Source: an uncultured Phycisphaerales bacterium (GTDB lineage Bacteria; Planctomycetota; Phycisphaerae; Sedimentisphaerales; Anaerobacaceae). Taken from it: 64,000 nt of DNA. The notes beneath the pieces are model-generated. The model saw only the letters and a list, made by a program, of their open reading frames with translations. It did not search any database and was not told where the DNA came from. Of this stretch, positions 1 to 7,753 are shown piece by piece (the first letter of the stretch is position 1; every line of letters begins with the position of its first letter). The position numbers and the translations under genes are program-made. The DNA is taken from contig CAIODZ010000063.1 in the NCBI GenBank assembly GCA_903857265.1, positions 47,717 through 111,716 of the forward strand, given 5' to 3'.

Positions 1-791
1 ATAACCGTCAGCGGAAATTGCTCGGTGTTGAGCACCTCGCGCAAAAACTTCTCTACACGCTGTTTCGCCTCATCGTTGCACCCGGAACAAACGCGCCATA
101 TATCCCGAATCGACGAGACATAATTTTTCCCCGGCATCACACGCTCATAACTGTGCGCAAGCAATGGCTCCGCCTTTAATCCTCTCGCCACGAATGCCCT
201 CTTCATTATGGGCCACCCGATATATTCCGTTGTCCCCGGCGCAACCGTCGTCTCTATCAGCGTCAGGCACTTTTCTCCGACCTTACTTCCGATTGTCTTT
301 ATCACCGCCTCAAGAGCCGCCATCTCCACGTTGCCCGTCCGCATATTGCCCAGGTCCTGCTTGGTATAATCGCACTGCACGTCAACCACCACGCAGTCCG
401 CAAGCTTGAGGCAATCATTATTATATGTGGCTGTCAGCGTCTTCTTTTCCGTAACGCATCGCCTTATCATCGGCGCAACTTCCGGGTCCTCCGCCTTCAC
501 GGGCGAATTGCCCTCGTTGAGCATCATTATCTTCCAGTAGCTTCTATCGCTTGGCAAATCGCATCCGATGACAAACTTGCTTGGCTTGCCCGTCTTCTTG
601 TCGTTCGTGTCGGCTATTATCGCCGCCATCACCGCGCCGACAAACCCCACCCCCATCACCACGACTATTTCCTTGCCTTGCTTGCGTGCCGCTTCCGCCA
701 GCGTTTCCACACGTTTGAATTCCTGCGCGTAATCGACCTCGCCCGGCAGTGGGTATCGTTTACCTTCTGGACTCACCGAATATTCCGGCAT
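1..791 (-). CDS. Nucleotide-sugar dehydrogenase (UDP-glucose/UDP-ManNAc dehydrogenase family), 3' part beyond left edge
   Basis: Reading the minus strand from an ATG at 791 gives an uninterrupted frame of about 263 residues to the window edge, so the C-terminal part is missing. The start is preceded by AAGGAAC. Near residue 45 there is a dinucleotide-binding Rossmann motif, VVMGVGFVGAVMA. Further on is LIETTVAPGTTE, the conserved segment of UDP-glucose/GDP-mannose dehydrogenases, followed by SYERVMPGKNYV, resembling the linker of the WecC/TviB group. The family oxidises a nucleotide-activated sugar to its uronic acid using two NAD+, for surface polysaccharide synthesis. The catalytic Cys would lie in the missing part. 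A manC gene at 6.7 kb also makes an activated sugar, but is not adjacent. Family call firm, substrate unknown. Confidence 0.85.
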   Translation of the reverse strand, partial: MPEYSVSPEGKRYPLPGEVDYAQEFKRVETLAEAARKQGKEIVVVMGVGFVGAVMAAIIADTNDKKTGKPSKFVIGCDLPSDRSYWKIMMLNEGNSPVKAEDPEVAPMIRRCVTEKKTLTATYNNDCLKLADCVVVDVQCDYTKQDLGNMRTGNVEMAALEAVIKTIGSKVGEKCLTLIETTVAPGTTEYIGWPIMKRAFVARGLKAEPLLAHSYERVMPGKNYVSSIRDIWRVCSGCNDEAKQRVEKFLREVLNTEQFPLTV

Positions 792-891
792 TCACTGTTC
801 CTTATCTATGTCCCGTGTTTACATATTTAACGTCAATAAATCCCGCAGAGTTTACCCTCAAAACCCTATTCAGCAAGGTTTTTTTACCAAC

Positions 892-921
892 AAAAAAGCC
901 CCGTCTTTCAACAGGGCTTTC
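892..921 (-). terminator. Rho-independent terminator after the Arg/Asp-rich small gene
   Basis: On the minus strand GAAAGCCC, a loop of about 12 bases and GGGCTTTTTTG form a stem with a T-run. It lies 26 bases past the stop codon at 948 and upstream of the dehydrogenase start at 791, so it should separate the two genes. Confidence 0.75.
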
Positions 922-947
922 AATAACTATCCGCTATCCGCTGCTTG

Positions 948-1313
948 CTATTTCTCATCTTCCTGCTTACTGCATTCTGCCAGTCCGCCCGGCTCAGCGG
1001 TTTTCCTGTAGCCCAGCGCCTTGATTATCTCCAGCACCTCAGTCCACGTCGGGAATGGGCGGGCGTTGGCTTTTTTGTATTCATTGATGGCCATCAAAAA
1101 CTCGAACTGCTCATCGGACATCTGTCCTTCTTCAGCGCTCCTGCGGTCATCGCTCCTGCGCTTGCCCGGCCCACGCCTGCGGTCAAGTCCAATTCTCCTG
1201 TCGAGTGTTCGCCGGTCAATGCCGACTCGCCTGTCAACGACACTGTCTCTGCGGTCATCCCTGGTGCTGCATCCCACGGGCTGTTGCTCTTTGTTCAGTT
1301 CATTTGTTGCCAT
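948..1313 (-). CDS. Small charged protein with an N-terminal DRR-repeat tract, unknown function
   Basis: 121 residues from the ATG at 1313, chosen because AAGGGAG lies 5 bases before it; an in-frame ATG 27 bases upstream has no such site. Residues about 18-60 are a low-complexity tract of repeated DRR units (DRRDSVVDRRVGIDRRTLDRR), strongly basic and acidic in alternation and probably disordered. The C-terminal 50 residues look folded, with QFEFLMAINEYKK and FPTWTEVLEIIKALGYRK suggesting two or three helices. No catalytic motif is visible. The arrangement, a charged tail plus small helical domain, would suit nucleic-acid or regulatory-protein binding, but that is a guess. It is followed by a clear terminator and sits in a run of small minus-strand genes. 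Confidence 0.7.
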   Translation of the reverse strand: MATNELNKEQQPVGCSTRDDRRDSVVDRRVGIDRRTLDRRIGLDRRRGPGKRRSDDRRSAEEGQMSDEQFEFLMAINEYKKANARPFPTWTEVLEIIKALGYRKTAEPGGLAECSKQEDEK

Positions 1314-1371
1314 TGCTTCTCCCTTGTTTATTGACTGCACGCCGTACGCTATACGCCGTGTCCTGGTTTAA

Positions 1372-1752
1372 TTAATCCTCAAAAATATCACCCTCTAAGT
1401 CATCATCGTTCTCTTCATCGAATCCTAAATCATAAAAATCATCGTATGCGTCCTGCGACTCGATTACCACGTGCGCCTCATCCACCATATCGTCCGGCAC
1501 ATACACCGCGTAATGAAAACCTTCGCCAAATTCATTCGGCCTTTCCTTCACCATCGCCGGGATATCGTTGTTCTTCAGCAGTGTCTCGCAGTCCTTCGCC
1601 TCATCCAGCGAGCTTGACGTTGCTACCACTACAAGCTCCTGCATCCCCCTGCTGTGATTTCGACCGCTGCTCTTCGGCATCGAACGCACCGATATCGAAT
1701 TGCTCGCTTGTGTCGATTGTCTCTTATGTGCCTTTTTCGTCTTCTTATTCAT
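1372..1752 (-). CDS. Small protein with DUF2007-like (putative signal-transducing) domain
   Basis: 126 residues. The N-terminal 36 residues are basic and Ser-rich (MNKKTKKAHKRQSTQ). The central part, ELVVVATSSSLDEAKDCETL then LLKNNDIPAMVKE, matches the pattern of DUF2007 proteins, small domains that begin with a strand and an 'EA..ikglLe..gIpa' helix and have been suggested to act in signalling. The C-terminus is extremely acidic (GFDEENDDDLEGDIFED). AGGGAG stands about 13 bases before the ATG, a little far. The gene lies 58 bases upstream of the DRR-repeat gene on the same strand, so the two are probably cotranscribed. Family assignment is from pattern only. Confidence 0.6.
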   Translation of the reverse strand: MNKKTKKAHKRQSTQASNSISVRSMPKSSGRNHSRGMQELVVVATSSSLDEAKDCETLLKNNDIPAMVKERPNEFGEGFHYAVYVPDDMVDEAHVVIESQDAYDDFYDLGFDEENDDDLEGDIFED

Positions 1753-2182
1753 TATTCCATCTCCCTGTATTACATCTCGTCTGTCATCTTTATTTTCTTA
1801 CGCAAAAGTCACAGAGTTTGTTACCTTTTTTCTCGGCGGTCTCTGCTGCCTGCCCTGCGTAGCTTTAGCGAAGTAGGGTTCTCTGCGGTAAAGCTGCTGT
1901 AGAATTCTTCGTCAATTACTCATCACCTGTTTATCAAAAAATCCCATCCTTTTTTAATTGTGTCGCCCTTCCCTAACCCCTTGTCTAAGCTTTACTTACC
2001 TCAATATCAGCTATTGGCTGTTGGGTATTATATATTGGATATTGGACATTGTGTGTTTATCTGCCTGCCTGCCTTCGAAATTCGTTTCAGGAATGGGGAG
2101 GAGGTTGGAGTTGTCCGATGAACACTGCCTGCCCTCCGTAGCCCTTCGTATGGGCAAAGGAGGGTCCGCGGGGGCAAAAACG
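1753..2182. other. Intergenic region with no supported gene
   Basis: No frame has coding character. It holds low-complexity phrases also seen in other gaps: AAAGTCACAGAG near 1805, TTCTCTGCGGTAAAG near 1879 and a TTGG/TATTGGATATTGGAC tract at 2020-2050. Confidence 0.6.
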
Positions 2183-2210
2183 AAAAAGGCCACGCATTGC
2201 GTGGCCTTTT
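2183..2210 (-). terminator. Rho-independent terminator of the cold-shock gene
   Basis: A near-perfect hairpin with arms AAAAGGCCACGC and GCGTGGCCTTTT and a three-base loop. On the minus strand it is followed by two further T-runs and lies 24 bases after the cold-shock stop codon. Confidence 0.9.
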
Positions 2211-2233
2211 GTCTGAGTCAATTGCTGGTCGTC

Positions 2234-2437
2234 TTATTTCGGTACTACGTTTGTCGCGCAGGGGCCTTTTTTGCCCTGGCCAACCTCGTACTCAACTACC
2301 TGACCTTCGCTCAAGCTTGAATACCCGGATGACTTAATTTCCGAGTGGTGAACGAACAGGTCTGGGCCGCCGTCGTCAGCTACGATAAACCCGAAACCTT
2401 TTTGATCATTGAACCATTTTACTTTACCTGTACTCAC
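2234..2437 (-). CDS. Cold-shock protein (CspA family)
   Basis: A 67-residue OB-fold RNA chaperone, the usual length. It carries [16 protein letters not shown] (RNP-1, KGFGFI) and DLFVHHSEI (RNP-2), then the family's C-terminal [17 protein letters not shown]. Such proteins bind single-stranded RNA/DNA and melt secondary structure in the cytoplasm. Start choice: an ATG at 2443 lies one base from AAGGAG, too close, whereas the GTG at 2437 is seven bases from it and gives the canonical N-terminus (M)STGKVKWF. A strong terminator follows at 2183-2210, so the gene is probably monocistronic. Whether it is cold-induced or constitutive cannot be told. Confidence 0.93.
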   Translation of the reverse strand: MSTGKVKWFNDQKGFGFIVADDGGPDLFVHHSEIKSSGYSSLSEGQVVEYEVGQGKKGPCATNVVPK

Positions 2438-2918
2438 TAACATACTCCTTGGCCTTTTATTCGGCCGTCAATCTATAATGCCTCTCACATTTTGTGTTTG
2501 GAATATCCTCGAGAAGCGAAAAGATATGCCCTACAAGGCATTCATTATACCATATCTTTCCCCAGCCGCACCATAAATAATAAAAAATTATTCAAATTTA
2601 TCGAAGCGTAGCGCAGACCCCAGACTACGATCTGGGGCCAAGTTTCCATTTTCGAGTATCGAGCATCCAGTATCGAGTATCTTCTTGCTATGAACCACTA
2701 TCGACTGTTCTAATCTCTCGCGTCTGTGGTCTTATGTCTGGCGTCTTTGGTCTAAGGTCCGCTTTTTCCTTTGACGCCAACATCCTCAGGATTTATAGTC
2801 CTCCATAGGCGGATAAATTGCTTTGGCGGGAACTTATGGCCGAATTAGGCTTTTACATTGTAACAGAAATAAATTTGGTGGAACAGGAAATCCAAACCAT
2901 TCTTTTAAAGGAGAGGAA
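2438..2918. other. Intergenic region with phrase repeats
   Basis: No gene seen. 2655-2685 is built of TCGAGTATCGAGCATCCAG-like repeats and 2700-2765 of CTCTCGCGTCTGTGG and GGCGTCTTTGGTC-like words. These belong to a dispersed low-complexity family (see findings). Confidence 0.6.
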
Positions 2919-3254
2919 ATGAAAAAGTATATCTTTACTATTTGTTTAGGATTGGCAGTAGTAATTCTTGGGTCCAATTCTGCTATGGGAAGAGATGCTG
3001 CAAGGGACCTAAAACGAATGATTGGGTATACAATCGTTGATGCTTCTTGGGTTGTGAATACGATTGAAACTAAAGATGGCTCAAAATTAGTTGAGCTGGG
3101 AAATGGAACGACATACAAAGTTGAATTGCTTCTTCTAGATCCTTTGCCGATTACTGACGTAATTGTTTTCGCTAAGAAGACTGGAGACGTAATATTGGTC
3201 AAATTACTAATTGATAATGAGGCCTACGATGCATTCTTGGTATCGAAGAAATAG
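2919..3254 (+). CDS. Small exported protein of unknown function
   Basis: 111 residues from the ATG at 2919, chosen for AAAGGAGAGG immediately before it. It opens with MKKYIFTICLGLAVVILGSN, a typical Sec signal peptide with probable cleavage after SAMG or nearby. The mature part of about 85 residues has alternating strand-like segments (YTIVDASWVVNTIE, TYKVELLLLDPLPITDVIVF) and no cysteines or known motifs. I do not recognise the family. The gene is visibly AT-rich compared with the GC-richer neighbours, as is the HEPN gene 64 bases downstream, so both may have arrived together. Confidence 0.65.
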   Translation: MKKYIFTICLGLAVVILGSNSAMGRDAARDLKRMIGYTIVDASWVVNTIETKDGSKLVELGNGTTYKVELLLLDPLPITDVIVFAKKTGDVILVKLLIDNEAYDAFLVSKK

Positions 3255-3318
3255 AAATTTGATGGATTTCTAATAGGCGGCTGTCCCTAGTTATTCTATT
3301 CGATATAGAGACCAAATC

Positions 3319-4431
3319 ATGAACAAAGAAGATAAAAGGAAAATAGTTGTTGCTATATTACCTTGGGCAGGATTGAAGAAAGAAATTAAAGTCGGCCCGG
3401 TAACTTTCTGGCCTTGGAATGCATCAAAAATTCAAGATGAAGATATCAAAAAGCAACTTGAGCGATTTTTTAAAATATTTGTAGACCGATATGGTAAACC
3501 AGTGAATACAATTGTTGTATGTTCTCATGGGGAATCTGATTTCCACATATTAGAAGAGATGGAATACAAGGATCTATTAGCTGCAATAAATATTCTCGCT
3601 TTTTCTTCTATCTGCCCCGTTGTAAAACTAGCGGTATGTTCTAATAATAATACAATTGGTCCACCTACTGCCGAGAATTACGACTTTTTTGGTCAAAGGT
3701 TCACCTTGCCAGATGATGGTCTTGTAGTGGTACCTACAAGAAGCACCACGAGTATCGATACAATTGACAGAATACATATATCAAGACCATTGAGCGCGTT
3801 GGGTCCTTGGGGATCTTCTCCTAATATGGAATTAATAGGTGCTTTTGACAAAGTGTTTACTATCGATTTTCTATCAGAGATACGTGAGAGACTTTTTAGA
3901 AGTTTGGAATGGTTTAGATTGGCACATACTGAAACTAATAATGTTTCCGATGCCTCAAAAACAGTTATGATGTCAACAGCATTTGAAATACTGCTGAATT
4001 TTCCTGAAGATAAGAAAAGCGTTTATTTTGCGAAGCAGATAGAAAAAATATTGAAAAAAGATAAGTCGATTATTGATACTCGTCAACATAATGGGAAGAA
4101 ATATACATGCATCAAGGCTGCATCATGGGCTTATGATTTTTATCAATTAAGAAGTAAAATTGTTCATGGTGAAGAAATTAAACCAGAAAACGGGCGATAT
4201 AAGAATTGGGTAACTTACAATATTGTTGCAGATTTAGTTTTTTGGGAATTGATAGTAAAAGAATTGTTTGAGAACAAATGCCTTGGTGAAAAGGCACACA
4301 GATGGGCAGAAAAATTTCAACCACATGTAAAAGACGATGAGAATCTCGAAAAATTCTTTTTAGATTGGTCAATGGGTTTCGATGATTACCATGAAGCGTT
4401 GGGGTGGGTCGAACCCGCTAAGCGATCATAA
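3319..4431 (+). CDS. HEPN-domain protein, resembling the ApeA-like HEPN group
   Basis: 370 residues, soluble, no signal peptide. The first 250 residues are an unrecognised domain with several strands (KIVVAILPWAGLKKEIKVGP, TIVVCSHGESDFHILEE). The C-terminal third resembles ApeA-type HEPN domains: STAFEILLNF, YFAKQIEKILKKD, then FYQLRSKIVHGEE. This contains the R-x4-H ribonuclease motif (R about 278, H about 283). HEPN proteins are commonly RNases in toxin-antitoxin, abortive-infection and other anti-phage systems; ApeA itself is a known defence protein. AT-rich composition, no housekeeping neighbours and a repeat cluster just downstream fit an acquired defence gene. The HEPN call is fairly good; defence is inference. 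Confidence 0.65.
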   Translation: MNKEDKRKIVVAILPWAGLKKEIKVGPVTFWPWNASKIQDEDIKKQLERFFKIFVDRYGKPVNTIVVCSHGESDFHILEEMEYKDLLAAINILAFSSICPVVKLAVCSNNNTIGPPTAENYDFFGQRFTLPDDGLVVVPTRSTTSIDTIDRIHISRPLSALGPWGSSPNMELIGAFDKVFTIDFLSEIRERLFRSLEWFRLAHTETNNVSDASKTVMMSTAFEILLNFPEDKKSVYFAKQIEKILKKDKSIIDTRQHNGKKYTCIKAASWAYDFYQLRSKIVHGEEIKPENGRYKNWVTYNIVADLVFWELIVKELFENKCLGEKAHRWAEKFQPHVKDDENLEKFFLDWSMGFDDYHEALGWVEPAKRS

Positions 4432-4625
4432 ATAATACTATGTAAAAGTTCAATCCTCTCGTTGTCTAAAATCCTTCGTTCCTCTGCGGTAAAAATTCTT
4501 AAAAATCCCCCTGATGTATGCAGCGGACAATAAAAAACCAGCGTAATCCGCGTCTAAATTAAATCCGTCTAATCCGTGTTAATCCGTGGTTAAAATATTC
4601 TCTGCGGTCTCCGCGGTCTCCGCGG

Positions 4626-4745
4626 TTAAGTATTCTCTGTGGCTTTTTTTGAATCCAGGAACGCCTGCAAAATTTCCGCGGCAGCCAACGCATCTATTCT
4701 GCGTTTTTGCCTCCTTTCGACGCAGCCCGCCTCTTGCTTTCGCAT
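4626..4745 (-). pseudogene. Truncated ruvX 3'-end copy
   Basis: The minus strand from an ATG at 4745 encodes 39 residues whose core, KRRIDALAAAEILQAFLDS, is identical to the C-terminus of the intact RuvX at 6247. It then diverges into KKATENT before a stop. Only this tail remains and the catalytic N-terminal domain is absent. It marks one boundary of the palindrome cluster. Confidence 0.75.
4651..4708 (+). repeat. Direct repeat of ruvX 3' end, left copy
   Basis: 58 bases matching 6263-6320 with two mismatches, same orientation. Together the copies bracket the palindromic array and the PadR gene. Confidence 0.85.
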
Positions 4746-4803
4746 AAAGCTAAGATCTCCGAACTATATACTCAACATACTTATTTGCGGCATACTTATT
4801 TAT

Positions 4804-5581
4804 GCTAGGTGGTATCACCACCTACCAAAATTAAGACTTCCGAATCATATACCTAACGTACATATTTACGCTAGGTGGCATCGCCACCTACCGAACACCT
4901 CCCCCTCCCGTAAATCTTAACAATGTTTTTGTCGTGTTATGCTAGGTGGCGCTACAACCTACTGAACCTGCCGAAATTAACGCTGAGGAGATTATTTCGA
5001 CCTATATACCCAATGTGCCTATTTGCGCTAGGTGGCATCACCACCTACCAAACACCAACCTCTCCAATTTTATATCCTGATAAATAATTCCCGCATACCC
5101 GCTATGTGCCATCACCACTTACCGAACGCCTTTTCCCCCCTCGTAAATCTTAACAATGTTTTCGAACCATATAGCTAACGTACCCATTTGCGCTAGGTGG
5201 CATCACCACCTACCAAACACCCTCCCTTCCTGTAAATCTTAACAATGTTTCTGTCGTGTCATGCTAGATGGTACCGCCACCTACCAAACGCCTCCCCCCT
5301 CCTGTAAATCTTAACAATATTTTTGTCGTGTTATGCTAGGTGGCACTACAACCTACTGAACCTGCCGAAATTAACGCTGATAAGATTATTTCGAATCATA
5401 TACCCAACGTGCCTATTTGCGCTAGGTGGCTTCACCACCTACCTAATACCAACATCCAAATTCCCAGTCCTGACAAATGATTCGCGCACCTGCTCTGGTG
5501 CAGTTTTACGACGAAGACGGGTGTAATTAGTGGTTAAAAAAATATCTGCCTTTTATGCGCTAGGTGGTATTGACAGGTAGT
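4804..5581. repeat. Palindromic repeat cluster, left block (10 copies)
   Basis: The unit is GCTAGGTGG, about five loop bases, then CCACCTACC. Copies start at 4804, 4870, 4941, 5027, 5101 (degenerate), 5192, 5263, 5335, 5421 and 5559 (right arm degenerate). Each can form a hairpin with arms TAGGTGG/CCACCTA. Spacing is mostly 66-91 bases. Spacers also repeat: the stretch starting at 4870 recurs at 5263, about 394 bases on, so the block includes a higher-order tandem duplication. Spacers carry recurring words such as GTAAATCTTAACAATGTTTT. It is not a CRISPR array, because the spacers are homologous to each other. Confidence 0.9.
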
Positions 5582-5604
5582 GAAATCTTATTATCATAAA
5601 TTAC

Positions 5605-5946
5605 ATGAATGCCGCCTTTTTCAGAAATTGGACAAATCAGGCCCGCAGGGGTTTTCTCGAACTTTCTATCCTCAATGATATACGCAACCGCAGAATGTAT
5701 GGCTATGAAATAGAACGAAAGTTCCGCAAATCCTTCGGCCTTTTCATAAGTGAAGGCACTATCTACATCATTCTCCGTAGATTCAAACGCAATGGACTTG
5801 TAGAAACCACCCAAACCAAATCCCCGGATGGCCCAAAAAGAAAATACTACCAGCTCACAGATTCCGGCCGGGAAACTCTTTCTCAGATGAATATCCTCTG
5901 GCAATCGATCAGGCGTCAAGCCGACTCAATAGAACAAGGCAAATAA
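5605..5946 (+). CDS. PadR-family transcriptional regulator
   Basis: 113 residues. It shows the PadR winged-helix pattern: RGFLELSILNDIRNRRMYGY, then SEGTIYIILRRFKRNGLVE for the recognition helix region, GPKRKYYQLTDSGRETL for the wing, and a short C-terminal helix. PadR proteins are usually dimeric repressors responding to small molecules and often control a nearby efflux or stress gene. Here no partner gene is adjacent; instead the gene is flanked on both sides by palindromic GCTAGGTGG repeats, one of which (5559) lies 24 bases before the start. No clear Shine-Dalgarno precedes the ATG. Whether it binds the palindromes is an open question. Confidence 0.85.
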   Translation: MNAAFFRNWTNQARRGFLELSILNDIRNRRMYGYEIERKFRKSFGLFISEGTIYIILRRFKRNGLVETTQTKSPDGPKRKYYQLTDSGRETLSQMNILWQSIRRQADSIEQGK

Positions 5947-6002
5947 TCTTCCTATGTTTATCTTATTAATTTCCGCATCCCATATCTGCATCTCGTATCT
6001 GC

Positions 6003-6233
6003 ACTAGGTGGCATAACCACCTACCAGAATCAGACGCCCCCGAACTATATACTCAACATACTTATTTATGCTAGGTGGCGTCACCACTTACCAAAATTAA
6101 GACTCCCAAACTATATAACCAATGTACCTATTTGCGCTAGGTGGTATCACCACCTACCAAACACCAACCTCTCCAATTCTTATATCCCAATAAATAATTC
6201 CTGTACATGCGCTAGGTGGTATGACCACCTAGC
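6003..6233. repeat. Palindromic repeat cluster, right block (4 copies)
   Basis: Further copies of the same palindrome start at 6003, 6070, 6136 and 6211. The last is a perfect inverted repeat, GCTAGGTGG then CCACCTAGC. Spacers share text with the left block, including TATATACTCAACATACTTAT, seen also near 4770. The block ends 14 bases before the ruvX stop codon. Confidence 0.88.
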
Positions 6234-6246
6234 ATTTTTATGTTAA

Positions 6247-6657
6247 TTATTGATTTCTTCGGGAATCCAGGAACGCCTGCAAAATTTCCGCGGCGGCCAA
6301 CGCATCTATTCGGCGTTTTTTCCCTTTGCGGGTCAGATCCATATCAATCATCTTCCCCTCGGCGGCGAAGGTGCTTAATCGCTCATCCTGAAAGAAAACG
6401 GGAGTGTCAATCTGCTTTTTAATCTGCTCGGCGAACGCCTGGACTTTTTTTGCCTGCGGGCCAACCGAATCATCCATATTCAAAGGCAGACCCAGGACAA
6501 GGGCACCAACATTTTCTGCTTTGACGACTTCGATAATTTTGCTGATTAGCTCGGTTGAGGTGGGAATCGCCATAAGAGGCGAGACAAAAGTCTCCGTCTG
6601 ATCGCAAATCGCAAGGCCTGTAATCTTGTTTCCGTAATCGATTGAAAGGTATCGCAT
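6247..6657 (-). CDS. ruvX: Putative pre-16S rRNA nuclease RuvX/YqgF
   Basis: 136 residues, the usual size. MRYLSIDYGNKITGLAICD carries the first catalytic Asp of the RNase H-like fold. LVLGLPLNMDDSVGPQAKKV is the family's second motif, FQDERLSTFAAE holds the conserved DER, and RRIDALAAAEILQAFLD the last acidic residue. The family trims the 5' end of 16S rRNA precursors; a Holliday-junction role was once proposed. The ATG at 6657 is chosen because it starts the conserved domain. It lies only 7 bases after the manC stop, has no visible Shine-Dalgarno and is probably translationally coupled. Its 3' end is duplicated at 4651-4708. Confidence 0.93.
   Translation of the reverse strand: MRYLSIDYGNKITGLAICDQTETFVSPLMAIPTSTELISKIIEVVKAENVGALVLGLPLNMDDSVGPQAKKVQAFAEQIKKQIDTPVFFQDERLSTFAAEGKMIDMDLTRKGKKRRIDALAAAEILQAFLDSRRNQ
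6263..6320 (+). repeat. Direct repeat of ruvX 3' end, right (intact gene) copy
   Basis: This is the coding 3' part of ruvX, matching 4651-4708 over 58 bases with two mismatches. Confidence 0.85.
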
Positions 6658-6664
6658 GGTTCGA

Positions 6665-7753
6665 CTACAGAAACTTATCGCCTGTGCGTTTCTCAATAAG
6701 CTCAAGCAATTCTTTTAGCCGATATGCCTTATCGACAGGACAGACCAGCGTCGCGTCGGGGCTGTGGGCGACAACCATATTTTCAAGTCCTATGCCCGCT
6801 ATCAGGTGTCCTGCGTCCTCGGTTACAAATACGCCTGATTCGCAATCGAGCAGCTCGGATTGTTCCGCGACGACGATATTATTGTTTTTGTCGGACTGTA
6901 TTATATCGGCAAGAGCGGCAAACGAGCCGAGGTCGAGCCAGCGGCAGTCGAGTTTGATGGCGTGGACGCCCGGCGCTTTTTCCATCACGGAAAAATCGAT
7001 ACTTATTTTGGGCAGCTTCGGGAAAAAATCGTTGAGCGCCTGCTCCTGATTCGGCCCATCCCATGCGCCGGCAATTTTGCGGAGCGGCTCCATAGCGTCG
7101 GGGAGGTATTTGTTAATATGGGCGAGGATGGTTTTGGCCTTCCAGACAAAAATGCCCGAATTCCAGAAGTATTTGCCTTCAGCCAAGTACCGCCGGGCGG
7201 TCTCTTCGCTGGGTTTTTCCTTGAAGCTATCGACGGTGAAGATTTCGTTTTTGCAGTTGGGGCATTTTTTCGGTGCGGAGCATTTAATATAACCCAGTTG
7301 CGTACTGGGGGATGTAGGATTAATGCCAAAGGTAATCAAGCGGTCTGGGTTGGCGTTGATGAAGGTCAATGCGTCTTTTATCGCCTGCTGGAAAACTTCA
7401 GACGGCTCAATAACCTGGTCGGCGGTAACGACCGCCATCGAGGCGTCTGGGTCGAACTTGGCTAATATCGAAGCCGCGAGCCCTATCGCGCCGGTGGTAT
7501 CGCGGACGACGGGCTCGGCGATTACATTATTATACGGCAGGCCCGTAACTGATTCGCGAACCGTATCCGAATAGCCAGAGTTCGTTAGGACGATGATGTT
7601 GCGGGCGTCGAAGATGGGTGAGAGGCGGTTGAAGCAGAGACGCAGAAGGTTCTGGCCCTGGAATAGTTTGAGGACCTGTTTGGGACGTGTTTTGCGACTG
7701 AGAGGCCAAAGACGTTTGCCCGTGCCGCCCGCCATTATTACCGCGTAATTCAT
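6665..7753 (-). CDS. manC: Mannose-1-phosphate guanylyltransferase
   Basis: 362 residues, a single nucleotidyltransferase domain without the C-terminal isomerase found in long ManC proteins. The N-terminus AVIMAGGTGKRLWPLSRKTR is the GTP-binding signature. It is followed by VVTADQVIE, the FKEKPSEETA motif and FWNSGIFVWKA, all typical of GDP-mannose pyrophosphorylases, which make GDP-mannose from GTP and mannose-1-phosphate for polysaccharides and glycoproteins. A small insertion, KCPNCKNE, has a CxxC pair that might bind metal. The gene is followed at 7 bases by ruvX. A remnant resembling its first codons lies upstream near 7965. Confidence 0.92.
   Translation of the reverse strand: MNYAVIMAGGTGKRLWPLSRKTRPKQVLKLFQGQNLLRLCFNRLSPIFDARNIIVLTNSGYSDTVRESVTGLPYNNVIAEPVVRDTTGAIGLAASILAKFDPDASMAVVTADQVIEPSEVFQQAIKDALTFINANPDRLITFGINPTSPSTQLGYIKCSAPKKCPNCKNEIFTVDSFKEKPSEETARRYLAEGKYFWNSGIFVWKAKTILAHINKYLPDAMEPLRKIAGAWDGPNQEQALNDFFPKLPKISIDFSVMEKAPGVHAIKLDCRWLDLGSFAALADIIQSDKNNNIVVAEQSELLDCESGVFVTEDAGHLIAGIGLENMVVAHSPDATLVCPVDKAYRLKELLELIEKRTGDKFL

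Noticed and set aside
945..1371. Plus-strand open frames across 945-1371
   Set aside because: They are antisense to the DRR-repeat gene, which has a good ribosome site and a downstream terminator.
4639..5526. Two short plus-strand open frames (93 and 67 codons) within the palindrome cluster
   Set aside because: Their text is made of the repeat units themselves; no ribosome sites and no protein-like composition.
4804..6233. CRISPR array
   Set aside because: Spacing varies from 66 to over 130 bases, the spacers are related to each other and partly duplicated, and no cas genes are in the window.
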